This document shows, in pieces, positions 1 through 7,244 of a DNA stretch of 15,036 nucleotides; the stretch's first letter is position 1; every line of letters begins with the position of its first letter. A program made the translations under genes and the position numbers. This stretch comes from Deltaproteobacteria bacterium (lineage in GTDB: Bacteria; Desulfobacterota; Syntrophia; Syntrophales; UBA5619): assembly GCA_023487865.1 (NCBI GenBank), contig JAMDBG010000173.1, positions 1-15,036 on the forward strand, given 5' to 3'. The notes under the pieces were generated by a model. It worked only from the letters and a program-made list of their open reading frames with translations, was not told the DNA's origin and did no database searches.

Positions 1-1221
1 CGGCGCCATCTCGATGAAAGCGTCGATCCGGGTTTCGATCTGGCTTTCGGAGAAGCTGCGCGCATCGACCATATCCGCCTCGATCATCACCGTCGGGATG
101 CCCTTCTTCTCCCGAACGATCCGCTGGATGTCGTACTGTCCCAGGGAGTAAGGCTTGCAGCTCCGGTTGGAGTGCATGACGATGCCGTCCACGTCGTACT
201 TGTCGACCATCTCGATCACCTGCCTGGCCATCTCGTCCACGCCGATGTTGAGGTAGATCCGGGTGTAGCCTTCGGCCATCGAATCCAGAAAATCACCTTC
301 CTGAAGGTATTTCAGGGAGCAGCACCAGGCCGAGGTATAGGTGTCGGCGACCAGGCAGGCGTCCTGGGAGGCGAACTTCTCGGAGAGCCACCTCGTCCTG
401 AACCAGACGGGGAGGTTATCCCAGAGGAGCCGGTATTTTTCGTTGGGGATGGCGCCGATCCCCTGTGCAACACGCTCCTGCATCTCGGCCAGCAGCATCC
501 TGTAATAATCGACGGTCTGCTGGGTCCCCCGGAGTGTGACGATCAGGGCAAGGTGGAAGAAGGCATCGAAGGCGCTCATCGGCGCCGGCTTGTTCATCGC
601 CGTATCGAGGACCGCCTGCCAGAGTCTCTCGCCTTCGAGGGAGAGCCTCCCCACCTCCGCCATCCGGTCGTAATCGAACTTCTTTTTGCAGACGTTCTCC
701 AAAAAGGCGATATATTCGGTGATCTGGCTCCGGACGTACCTCTTGGCCTCCTGCGAAAATTCCGTATGGCAGAAAGGGGTGTCGAGGATGAATAGCGGAA
801 CGTTGAAGAACCGGGCCTGCACCTCGTACCACTTGAGGACCGTCCCGCAGATGTTGTTGCAGCAGACGAGCATGTCGGGTCGGGGAAGGCCGCCGATCGG
901 ACCGCCATTGATCGGCGCGCAGGCGATATCCCCGCGGGCATAGGAACACAGGTCGCTCGAATACCCCATCGCCTCGGCCTTTTCACACATTTCGACGCCC
1001 ATCTTGGCCGCCCCGATCATCGCCCCGTGGTTCTCCGGATAGACGGGGATGACGTCCATCGCGATCAGGGGCTCCACCGGACCGCCGCTGGTGATCCAGG
1101 CGACCATTTTCCCCGTCTGCTCCGCGGTCTTCGCTTCGATGTAGTAGGCCGTCATGATCTCCTTCATCCGCGGGACCGCCTTGATCTTTCGCTTATCCTT
1201 CTCCTCGTCTTTTTCCGTCAT
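1..1221 (-). CDS. 2-hydroxyacyl-CoA dehydratase / benzoyl-CoA reductase family, larger subunit (BcrB/HgdA-like), 3' end cut by window
   Basis: The frame is open from ATG at 1221 to the left edge, giving 407 residues with no stop. The protein is probably missing only a few residues, because the last ones (RIDAFIEM) match the end of the sister subunit (RFEAFVEMI). Family members carry a [4Fe-4S] cluster and use a low-potential electron for dehydration of 2-hydroxyacyl-CoA or reduction of an aromatic acyl-CoA. Visible family signs are cysteines in DLCSYARGD (C92), CCNNICGT (C120, C121, C125), WCCSL (C300, C301) and the HSNRSCKPYS motif (C355). The start is supported by GGAGAGAGGACA just upstream. 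It lies 204 bases downstream of its partner gene, with a repeat element between them. The SNRSCK motif and the gene order favour a BcrB-like assignment, but sequence alone does not separate a reductase from a dehydratase. Confidence 0.88.
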   Translation of the reverse strand, partial: MTEKDEEKDKRKIKAVPRMKEIMTAYYIEAKTAEQTGKMVAWITSGGPVEPLIAMDVIPVYPENHGAMIGAAKMGVEMCEKAEAMGYSSDLCSYARGDIACAPINGGPIGGLPRPDMLVCCNNICGTVLKWYEVQARFFNVPLFILDTPFCHTEFSQEAKRYVRSQITEYIAFLENVCKKKFDYDRMAEVGRLSLEGERLWQAVLDTAMNKPAPMSAFDAFFHLALIVTLRGTQQTVDYYRMLLAEMQERVAQGIGAIPNEKYRLLWDNLPVWFRTRWLSEKFASQDACLVADTYTSAWCCSLKYLQEGDFLDSMAEGYTRIYLNIGVDEMARQVIEMVDKYDVDGIVMHSNRSCKPYSLGQYDIQRIVREKKGIPTVMIEADMVDARSFSESQIETRIDAFIEMAP

Positions 1222-1246
1222 TGTCCTCTCTCCATTATAGGCAACA

Positions 1247-1410
1247 GGGACAGCTCCCGATTTTTCTAATTTTCCCCAATTCTTAACTCCGCTGGAGCCC
1301 TTTGAAAACAGGGTTCATGCAGCGTGATTTAAAGATTTTTCGGGCACCCTGCCGCCGCAGCGGAGCGTTGGAAAATAGGGGGAAAATAGGGAGCTGTCCC
1401 TATTTTTCCC
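1247..1410. repeat. Inverted repeat pair (REP/MITE-like) between the two dehydratase subunit genes
   Basis: The 12-mer GGGACAGCTCCC at 1247-1258 recurs in inverse orientation as GGGAGCTGTCCC at 1389-1400. Both copies are flanked on the inner side by T-rich or A-rich tracts ending in runs of C or G (1259-1278 and 1370-1388), so the ends of a unit of about 160 bases are inverted repeats. The right copy is itself a hairpin: 1378-1392 pairs with 1397-1410 around the loop GCTG, with one bulged base. Three tandem TATTTTTCC-type units follow at 1401-1426, up to the stop codon of the upstream gene. There is no ORF inside. The form resembles palindromic units mobilised in trans by REP-associated tyrosine transposases, but no transposase is in the window. 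The hairpin could also lower transcription into the downstream subunit gene. Confidence 0.7.
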
Positions 1411-1425
1411 TATTTTTCCTATTTT

Positions 1426-2547
1426 TCAGATCATCTCCACAAATGCCTCGAACCGTGTCCTAAGCTGTCCGTCGGCCGGGAGGCGGTCCTCCACCTCGAT
1501 GACGATGCTGGGGATCCCCTCCCGATCCAGGGCCTCCTTGAGATAAGGGTAATCGAAGGCGTGGGGATCGCAGAACTTCAGGAGAAAGAAGACCACCCCC
1601 TGCGCCCGTTTTTCCCGGGCGAGACGGACGAGATGGTCCGCCCTGGTTGTCAGCCCCCCGTGTTTCGCCGGGCAGACGACCCGCTCCAGCAACCGCCCGG
1701 CGAGCGCCGTGACGGAATCGGCTTTCTCATCGATGAGGCCGGTGAAATAGCGGGAACCGGTGCAGAGATCGTCCCCTACCACCGTCCCTCCCGCCTCCTC
1801 GATGACCGAATAGATGTCGGGGTGGTTGCAGACGCCGCCGGAGAGGATGATCCGTTTCTGCCCTGCCCCGCTTCCCTCCGCCGGCGCCCCTTCCAGCTCC
1901 GTGAAGACCTCCTCCAAAAGCAGCGCCAGTCGGAAGCGGTCCATGATCATCGCCGCCCGCGTGAGCGCGTAGAGGTCGCTCCCTCTGAGGATTCCCGGCC
2001 GGATCCCCGCCATATGATGGATCCGCGCCAGGGTGCCCCTGATCCGATTATAGAGGTCGATCGCCGCCCGGAGGGCGTCGTCGGTGATCGCCGTACCGAG
2101 CTTTTCCCCCAACTCAGCACGGAACCGGTTCAAGACATCGACGAGATACTGCCGGGCGCTCGGGGTTGTGAGTTTGACCGGCAAAACCATATCCAGGTGG
2201 AAGCCGTCTCCTATATTGAGACGCCAGATGTCCGAGAGCCGCTGGATCGAGTCGCAGGTATGGGGAAAGACGACGCCGTCGAGGAATGAAAGGCGCCCCC
2301 CCAGGGCGTCCTCCAGGGCGCCCCGGACCAGCGAACAGCAGTAGGACTGCAGATGGGCCTCGGCCAGATGGATCTTCTCCCCTGTGCCGAACAGGCGGAT
2401 CGGGTGGGCGCCGGCGGCGAAGAGGATCTCCTCGGGTGCATAAGTGCAGAAGGTGCCGACGATCTTCCTGCCGCTCTTCGCCTTGAGTCTTTTGGCATAG
2501 CCGTACGGGTCGGCCAGGATCTCATGACACTCGTCGATCTGCTTCAT
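1426..2547 (-). CDS. 2-hydroxyacyl-CoA dehydratase / benzoyl-CoA reductase family, smaller subunit (BcrC/HgdB-like)
   Basis: This 373-residue protein has the usual length of the HgdB/BcrC branch. Landmarks, numbered from a possible TTG start one codon earlier, are GTFCTYAPEEI (C35), QSYCCSL (C71, C72), FPHTCDSIQRL (C99), GGVCNHPD (C241), GDDLCTGSRYF (C263) and LLKFCDPHAFDYPYL (C327). The N-terminal cysteines lie where the family binds its [4Fe-4S] cluster. It should pair with the larger subunit encoded next (1-1221) to form the catalytic heterodimer, which needs an ATP-dependent activator that is not visible here. ATG at 2547 is preferred over the adjacent TTG at 2550, because GAGGAGAG lies at a suitable distance (2554-2561). 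It follows a broken ligase remnant by 24 bases and so probably uses the promoter at 2807-2835. The substrate is not deducible. Confidence 0.9.
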   Translation of the reverse strand: MKQIDECHEILADPYGYAKRLKAKSGRKIVGTFCTYAPEEILFAAGAHPIRLFGTGEKIHLAEAHLQSYCCSLVRGALEDALGGRLSFLDGVVFPHTCDSIQRLSDIWRLNIGDGFHLDMVLPVKLTTPSARQYLVDVLNRFRAELGEKLGTAITDDALRAAIDLYNRIRGTLARIHHMAGIRPGILRGSDLYALTRAAMIMDRFRLALLLEEVFTELEGAPAEGSGAGQKRIILSGGVCNHPDIYSVIEEAGGTVVGDDLCTGSRYFTGLIDEKADSVTALAGRLLERVVCPAKHGGLTTRADHLVRLAREKRAQGVVFFLLKFCDPHAFDYPYLKEALDREGIPSIVIEVEDRLPADGQLRTRFEAFVEMI

Positions 2548-2571
2548 CAATCACTCTCCTCAATTAGGGAT

Positions 2572-2730
2572 TTATGCACCGCAGTATTTCCCCTCGGCCT
2601 TCAGCTTGGCGGTGTCATCCGGGCAGCGCGAGACGGTCTGCATCAGCGCCTCGTACATCGTCACCCGCGGGTAGTCGATACTCTCGGGAATCCCACCGTA
2701 GAACTTCAACCAGGGCTTCTTCTCATACAT
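2572..2730 (-). pseudogene. Remnant of an AMP-forming acyl-CoA ligase: N-terminal ~40 codons only
   Basis: A well-formed start (AAGGAGGG then ATG at 2730) opens a 52-codon frame. The first 40 residues, from MYEKKPWLKFYG through SIDYPRVTMYEALMQTV, read like the N-terminus of long-chain fatty-acid/AMP-dependent CoA ligases, which normally run past 500 residues. After CPDDT the similarity stops. Twelve unrelated residues (AKLKAEGKYCGA) follow and then TAA. The body of the enzyme, including the AMP-binding P-loop motif, is gone, so this is best read as the 5' stub left by a deletion that joined the ligase leader to the dehydratase genes. It may still be translated as a short peptide. Identification rests on recalled family consensus, so it is good but not certain. 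Confidence 0.6.
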
Positions 2731-2760
2731 AGGCGATGCCCTCCTTCTGAGAAACCGCAC

Positions 2761-2775
2761 CCGGCATCCTGCCGG
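2761..2775 (-). other. Small perfect hairpin in the 5' leader of the dehydratase transcript
   Basis: CCGGCA and TGCCGG form a six-base-pair stem with a three-base loop. It lies between the predicted promoter (2807-2835) and the ribosome binding site near 2740. No T-tract follows, so it is not a terminator; it could affect leader stability. Nothing else in the leader matches a riboswitch I recognise. Confidence 0.35.
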
Positions 2776-2806
2776 ACGAAGGGGGAGTGTACATTTGACA
2801 GGCTGG

Positions 2807-2835
2807 AGTATAGGAAATACGGCCATCAGTGTCAA
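2807..2835 (-). promoter_or_regulatory. Sigma-70-type promoter for the ligase stub and dehydratase genes
   Basis: On the minus strand a perfect -35 TTGACA (2830-2835) is separated by exactly 17 bases from -10 TATACT (2807-2812), which matches consensus at five of six positions. Transcription would begin near 2800, giving a leader of about 70 bases before the ATG at 2730. It lies in the gap between the M23 peptidase gene and the dehydratase cluster, where a promoter is expected. Confidence 0.72.
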
Positions 2836-2928
2836 TCCAATAAATCCCTTTCGCGACCCTGCATCACGAGATAGAAAATGTTGATAGCGTAAATATTTGC
2901 CGGATGTTTTTTCGGGAAGGAGGGCGTC

Positions 2929-4164
2929 CTAAGGCAGCGTACTTCTTTTTGCCAATACAAAACTTTCGAGCTTATCAGCAGCGAACCGAGTGCTCAGATC
3001 ATTTCTGCGCTGGATGAAGTCTGCCATCATTGTTTCAGGAACAGAATTCCCACTAAGATTTTTTATGGAAAGCGGGTTTAGCGGTTTATTATTGATGCGC
3101 ATTTCATAATGAAGATGGGGTCCTGTTGCCAGGCCCGTCGATCCTACATACCCTATTATCTGTCCCTGTTCAGCATGCCTATCGGGCCGAATGCCGTTTG
3201 CAACCCTCGACAAATGTCCGTAATACGTCTCATAACCGTTCCGGTGTTTAACAATCACGAGTTTTCCATACTGCCCCCTATGGCCGGCAAAAAGAACTTT
3301 ACCGTCACCGGTTGCGGAAACAGGCGTCCCGGTCGGAGCAGCATAATCAATACCGTCATGGGACCGGTTAATCTTCAGGATCGGATGCTTCCGCTCCCTG
3401 GAAAAAAAGGAGCTTATCCGCCTGAAGTTCAATGGTGCCTTAAGAAAGGTCTTCCTTATGGATTTTCCTTCCTCATTATAAAAATCAGCCTTTCCGTTTA
3501 TCTCGTATCGATAGGCGCGGAAGGTTTGACCGTTGTTAATGAATTCGGCTGCGACAATGGCGCCATATTTCTTGAATTTGCCGTCCAAATAAAGACCTTC
3601 CACGGCCATTTTGTATATGTCGTTGCTTCTGATATCGGTTGTAAAGTCGATATCCCAGGCGAAAATATCCGACAACTGAAGTGCCAGGAACAACCCGCCG
3701 TTTTTGTTTCCGATGGATGAAACAAGATTGTTCTTTATTGCACCGCTGATATATTCAATCCTCTTTTCATATCGCAAGACCGTCTTTTCTCCGTAAAAAC
3801 CTTCATCGGTATTCACGATATTGAGAACCGTTTCATCGTCGATCCAATAGGTAAATGAATTTATCCGATGACGGTCATCCATGATTATTTTATATGGCCG
3901 GCCCGGATATAAATCTCTCAACCTGTGCAAATTCGCAGACACCTCTCTCATTTTGAAAAGCTCATTCACGTTGAGTGCATATTTCTTGAATATATCAAAG
4001 AGGGTCTCGCCCGTCTGTATAGTGCCGGCAATCTCGTGATATTCTGGCGTCTTGACTGCCGGCGGGACATCCTCCACCGGGAGGTTTTTATTTGTGAAAG
4101 GGAAGTCTCTTCCAAAAATTATCAACACGATGAGAATAACAGACGCGATGTATGCTTTCTTCAA
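2929..4164 (-). CDS. M23 family metallopeptidase with N-terminal membrane anchor and LysM-like domain
   Basis: This 411-residue envelope protein should cut peptidoglycan peptide cross-links or regulate amidases in the periplasm. Residues 1-18 form a short positively charged segment and a hydrophobic stretch, a signal anchor or uncleaved signal peptide. Residues about 42-95 look like a LysM/OapA-type domain (IQTGETLFDIFKKY). The C-terminal M23 domain (about 250-370) has the zinc ligands in SHDGIDYAAPTGTPV (H269, D273) and GPHLHYEMR (H352), plus the catalytic H317 in YYGHLS and H350. All key residues are present, so it is predicted active. The start is TTG at 4164, with AAGGGGGA close upstream; it is the only start that keeps the anchor, as the next Met is residue 72. 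The gene is visibly richer in A/T than its neighbours, which may reflect a different origin. Confidence 0.92.
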   Translation of the reverse strand: MKKAYIASVILIVLIIFGRDFPFTNKNLPVEDVPPAVKTPEYHEIAGTIQTGETLFDIFKKYALNVNELFKMREVSANLHRLRDLYPGRPYKIIMDDRHRINSFTYWIDDETVLNIVNTDEGFYGEKTVLRYEKRIEYISGAIKNNLVSSIGNKNGGLFLALQLSDIFAWDIDFTTDIRSNDIYKMAVEGLYLDGKFKKYGAIVAAEFINNGQTFRAYRYEINGKADFYNEEGKSIRKTFLKAPLNFRRISSFFSRERKHPILKINRSHDGIDYAAPTGTPVSATGDGKVLFAGHRGQYGKLVIVKHRNGYETYYGHLSRVANGIRPDRHAEQGQIIGYVGSTGLATGPHLHYEMRINNKPLNPLSIKNLSGNSVPETMMADFIQRRNDLSTRFAADKLESFVLAKRSTLP

Positions 4165-4767
4165 AAATCCCCCTTCAGACTCTTCTTAAGAACATTCATT
4201 GCTGCCCCGGTTCACCTTTCCGGGCTTATCTAAGCAACGGCATTCACCAACATATAAGGTGCAAATCATGAATCCCGATGACATTGTATGGCAGTCCTGC
4301 TCTGTAGGATCGAGCCGTGCCAAAAGGTGCATCCTCTTTTAAAAGCACAGGGCATGCCAGACAGGGCTACACAGATAAACGTTTTGAATAAGAGGCTATT
4401 TATTCTTCTCTTCTACCTCTTGATCTCTTTCAATGAAGGGATTTTCATACATGAAAAGGAGGCTATTCCCTTCACTGCCAGCAGTTTTTGAGAACAGGAA
4501 TGTCGCTGAATACACAAAACGACTCGCGACTGCCCTTGGGATATCGTTCAATCCTGTCAAACAGAGGTCCGATTTCGTATGGCGAAAACAGAACATGCGT
4601 GTGCGGATCGGCATCGTTCCGGTGAGCGCCTATCTGCCCTCCAGATTTACCGTCTCCACCGGCACCCGGGCGTTCCCTGTTCATAAAAGCCCAGTTTCCA
4701 GGCGGCTCCGGCGCTCAAATCGATGATGCTGCGCCGGTGGGAGAGATTGGGAGGCGGAAAAGCCCAC
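4165..4767. other. About 600 bases without a supportable gene
   Basis: This gap lies between the M23 peptidase start and the omptin-like stop. Several overlapping frames of 60-97 codons occur on both strands (for example 4433-4726 plus and 4396-4614 minus). None has both a convincing ribosome binding site and a recognisable product, and they compete for the same bases. The first 100 bases must hold the leader of the peptidase gene, including a GC hairpin near 4205-4224; I could not place a confident promoter. Composition is mixed and AT-rich, so a decayed gene is possible. Confidence 0.5.
4708..4737 (-). terminator. GC-rich hairpin downstream of the omptin-like gene
   Basis: CCGGCGC (4708-4714) pairs perfectly with GCGCCGG (4731-4737) around a 16-base loop, 30 bases past the stop codon of the omptin-like gene. 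No U-tract follows on the minus strand, so it may be a transcript-end stabiliser or a Rho-assisted terminator rather than a classic intrinsic one. Confidence 0.3.
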
Positions 4768-5763
4768 TCAGAAGCGGTACTGCAGCAGCAGAGAAAGGCG
4801 GTTCTGGCCCGACCATACCCTGACCCCGTTCGAGGACGTGAAGTCGATGCCGAAAGGGGAGTTCACAAGACGGTGGGTACCCTCCGTCGAGATCGTCAGA
4901 AAGTCCGCCTCCGCAGCAAGGGTAAGATGTTCCGTCAGATCCGCCCGAAGGCCGATCGATCCGTGCCAGGCATGACCGTGAGTCTCCTCATAGGTGTAGC
5001 GCTCGCCCTCGCGCAGGAGGTGGCGGTCCTGATTGCGGCCCTCCACATAGGCCCAGTCGAGCTGGAGGAGCGCGGTAAGACTTTTCAGTGGAACAGGTTT
5101 CCCCAGATCAAGACCGGCCCGCAGACCCAGGAAATAGTGCGAGTACATCTGTTCAAAGCCGATGCCGTCTCCGGGAAGGGAGAGGGGCGGCTTTCCACCC
5201 GTCAAGTCCCACTGCGTCCCGTCGTGCGTCGTCAGGTTGAACTCCTGCCGGCGAAATCCCGCGATCGGCCGCAAATCGAGCCACACGGGCAGACCCAGCC
5301 AGTCCGATGTTCTCAGGTCCATATCGGCTCTGAAAAGATAGCTCGGCTCCAGGCGGCATCGCGATTCGCTGAAGAGGGTCTTGCGGTAGGGATCGTTCTC
5401 ATCGTCCCAATCTGAATCCTGCATATGGCCTTCGGTTTCCCGCGACAGGTTCGTGAGGACCTCCACACCGAATGAAACCCGGGGAAAGACCGCCCGCAGT
5501 TCGGCGCCGGCCCACCACGAATCCAGGGGAAATTCCAGACGGCTCAACGGGGCTTGACTCGGAGAAAAGGGATTGCCGAATTCGTATGAGGTGTGGCTCG
5601 AGACCAGGCGCTGGGTCGTCATGCCGATCGACAGATGGTCCGTAAGCCGGAGGACCGGTTCTTGTTCCGCCGCGCAGACCGCCGGAGGGACGGCTGCCAA
5701 AAGAAAAAAGAGCAGTATGCCCACGGGGCCGACCCGCGAGGAAGAAAATACCGGCGATCGCAT
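4768..5763 (-). CDS. Omptin-like outer membrane protease
   Basis: This 331-residue beta-barrel protein has a signal peptide (hydrophobic residues about 13-30, probable cleavage near AVCA-AE) and ends in ...LLLQYRF, the terminal aromatic signature of outer membrane barrels. Omptins cleave polypeptides outside the cell with an Asp/His active site. The layout matches the family. QDSDWDDEND carries D116 and D118, corresponding to the OmpT D83/D85 pair, and EGRNQDRHLL carries D246 and H248, corresponding to OmpT D210/H212. The barrel pattern of alternating hydrophobic residues and the final strand also agree. Length is close to OmpT with a slightly longer N-terminus. AAGGAG lies 10 bases before the ATG. 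It seems monocistronic, divergent from the CoA-transferase at 6087. An inactive barrel of the same fold is less likely because all four residues are kept. Confidence 0.78.
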   Translation of the reverse strand: MRSPVFSSSRVGPVGILLFFLLAAVPPAVCAAEQEPVLRLTDHLSIGMTTQRLVSSHTSYEFGNPFSPSQAPLSRLEFPLDSWWAGAELRAVFPRVSFGVEVLTNLSRETEGHMQDSDWDDENDPYRKTLFSESRCRLEPSYLFRADMDLRTSDWLGLPVWLDLRPIAGFRRQEFNLTTHDGTQWDLTGGKPPLSLPGDGIGFEQMYSHYFLGLRAGLDLGKPVPLKSLTALLQLDWAYVEGRNQDRHLLREGERYTYEETHGHAWHGSIGLRADLTEHLTLAAEADFLTISTEGTHRLVNSPFGIDFTSSNGVRVWSGQNRLSLLLQYRF

Positions 5764-6086
5764 CCCCCTATTTCTCCTTGAGGATCACGAGCGCATCCAC
5801 TGCAACGCTGCGGGATTTAAAAAACGCGTCAATTTTTCGGATCGCACCGTCTCCTTTCAGCTGTTTTAGTGCACAGGATTCTTATCACAGGTGACGGATG
5901 GGGATCAATGATCTTTCCCGTCGGGATTTTCCTTAAAGACGACCCCGACCGCACCGAAGGCAAAGGGATACGGGATGGTGTCTTTTCACGCTTGTCCTTG
6001 ACACACCGGGCCGTTCATCTTATATGTCGTCCATCAAAAAGCACCGTCTTACCGACTCCACACTTGCAAAGGGGGAAAACCGACAG
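5764..6086. other. Divergent intergenic region between the omptin-like gene and a CoA-transferase
   Basis: It holds a plus-strand promoter (5998-6026) for the CoA-transferase. On the minus side I see no convincing -10/-35 pair for the omptin-like gene. There is a possible 20-codon leader ORF at 5785-5847 (GTG start preceded by AAAGGAG, ending TGA). It lies in the same frame as the protease, 21 bases before its ATG. It could be a leader peptide or chance. A plus-strand frame at 5869-6090 has no family signature and runs through the promoter, so it is not called. Confidence 0.4.
5998..6026 (+). promoter_or_regulatory. Sigma-70-type promoter for the CoA-transferase at 6087
   Basis: A perfect -35 TTGACA (5998-6003) is followed after exactly 17 bases by -10 TATATG (6021-6026), four of six matches. 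The predicted start near 6033 leaves a leader of about 54 bases that contains the AAAGGGGGA ribosome binding site. The position, directly upstream of the only plus-strand gene in this region, supports it. Confidence 0.6.
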
Positions 6087-7244
6087 ATGAGCTTACCATT
6101 ATCGGATGTAAGGATTCTTGATATGACACTGATCATGGCCGGTCCTTACTGCACATCGATGCTGGGAGACATGGGCGCGGAGGTGATCAAGATCGAAAAG
6201 CCCGGGGTCGGCGAATCCTCCCGGGAGGTCCCCCCCCATTTCTTTGAGGGTCAATCGGCCTATTTCATTGCCATGAACAGAAACAAGAAAAGCATGACCC
6301 TTGATTTGAAAAGCGAAGAAGGAAAGCACATTTTCTACGAACTGGCCAAGACATCCGACGTGGTGGTCGATAATTTCCGGCCCGGCGTAGTGAAGAAACT
6401 GGGATTCGGTTTCGATGACCTCAAGAAGATCAACCCCCGCATCATCTGCTGTTCCATTTCCGGATACGGTCAGACAGGTCCCTTCAAGGATCGGCCGGCC
6501 TTCGATCTGGTGATCCAGGCCAGAGGCGGGATTATGAGCTATACCGGGGAACCAGATCAGATGCCGGTAAGGATGGGCGCCCCCATGGGCGATCTCTCCG
6601 GGGGATTGTTCGCAACCCAGGGCATTCTAGCGGCTCTCTATCAGCGGGAAAAGACGGGGAAAGGCCAGCAGATCGACATCAGCCTCATGGACTGTCAAAC
6701 ATCGCTGCTCACCTATCGCGCCCAGTTCTATTTCGTAGGGAACGAAATCGCACGGCCCGTCGGCTCCGGCCATGTGTCGGCCCATCCGATCAGGGCCTTC
6801 CAGACCAAGACGTTTGCGGTCGTCATTGACGCCAACATGGAAAACCTGTGGATCGAACTTTGCGATGCCATTGGAAAACCGGAGCTGAGCCGCGATGAAA
6901 GATTCAACTCACGGAAGAATCGCAATAAAAACAAAGAAGAACTCTATGCCATCCTGGAGCAGGCCTTTCTCGAAAAGACGGGAGAGGAATGGCTGGACAT
7001 ACTGGAGAAACGAGTCCCTATCGGCCCGATCAACACGATCGACAAGGCCCTTGCCGATCCCCAGACCCTGAGCCGCAATATGGTGGTGGAGGTCGAATAC
7101 GCGAACAACAAAAAACTGAAAATCCTGGGAAATCCGGTCAAGATGTCCGAGACTGAACAGCAGACATTCAAGCGTCCTCCTTTTTTGTTGTTCGCGTATT
7201 CGACCTGGGAGAGCATACCGGGGAGATCCTCTCAAAGCTTCTGA
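6087..7244 (+). CDS. Family III CoA-transferase (CaiB/BaiF), C-terminus altered by a frameshifting insertion
   Basis: The enzyme should move CoA between carboxylic acids through an aspartyl-CoA thioester. The start is ATG at 6087, giving SLPLSDVRILDMT at the N-terminus, with GGGGGA upstream; a longer in-frame start at 6024 lies within the promoter/leader and is rejected. The catalytic aspartate is D169 in MGAPMGDLSGG, and NRNKKSMTLDLKS, NFRPGVVKKLG and ISGYGQTGPF are family motifs. After KRPP the reading changes to 20 unrelated residues (starting FLLFAYSTW) and stops at 7244. The normal end, LGEHTGEILSKLL through KNRKVI, is encoded out of frame at 7205-7294. The cause is an inverted copy at 7181-7206 of bases 7090-7115. 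The 385-residue product keeps the active site but loses the conserved GEHTGEIL tail, so activity is uncertain and it may be a young pseudogene. Confidence 0.88.
   Translation: MSLPLSDVRILDMTLIMAGPYCTSMLGDMGAEVIKIEKPGVGESSREVPPHFFEGQSAYFIAMNRNKKSMTLDLKSEEGKHIFYELAKTSDVVVDNFRPGVVKKLGFGFDDLKKINPRIICCSISGYGQTGPFKDRPAFDLVIQARGGIMSYTGEPDQMPVRMGAPMGDLSGGLFATQGILAALYQREKTGKGQQIDISLMDCQTSLLTYRAQFYFVGNEIARPVGSGHVSAHPIRAFQTKTFAVVIDANMENLWIELCDAIGKPELSRDERFNSRKNRNKNKEELYAILEQAFLEKTGEEWLDILEKRVPIGPINTIDKALADPQTLSRNMVVEVEYANNKKLKILGNPVKMSETEQQTFKRPPFLLFAYSTWESIPGRSSQSF
7090..7206. repeat. Perfect 26-base inverted repeat inside the CoA-transferase gene
   Basis: Bases 7090-7115 (from AGGTCGAATACG to the A6 run) are exactly the reverse complement of 7181-7206 (T6 run to CGACCT), with a 65-base loop. 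The left arm is the native one: it encodes VEYANNKK in a position normal for the family. The right arm interrupts the C-terminal motif. The net gain is about 23 bases (2 modulo 3), if the lost sequence is taken as RPPPLGEH-type, as is usual. It looks like a templated (template-switch) insertion, not a transposon end: there is no target duplication and no ORF. Confidence 0.92.

Noticed and set aside
172..795. Plus-strand open frame of 207 codons over the left-edge gene
   Set aside because: It is antisense to the dehydratase subunit, whose motifs and unbroken 407-codon frame are convincing.
4433..4726. Plus-strand frame of 97 codons in the gap before the omptin-like gene
   Set aside because: No recognisable domain, no clear ribosome binding site before its starts, and a competing minus-strand frame over the same bases. 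Kept only as a possible decayed gene.
5869..6090. Plus-strand frame of 73 codons upstream of the CoA-transferase
   Set aside because: It runs through the predicted promoter and overlaps the CoA-transferase start, and has no family signature.
7090..7206. Invertible switch that could restore the CoA-transferase frame
   Set aside because: Flipping the 65-base loop between the arms does not change its length, so the downstream tail would stay out of frame. Only loss of the inserted arm would restore it, and there is no recombinase gene in the window.
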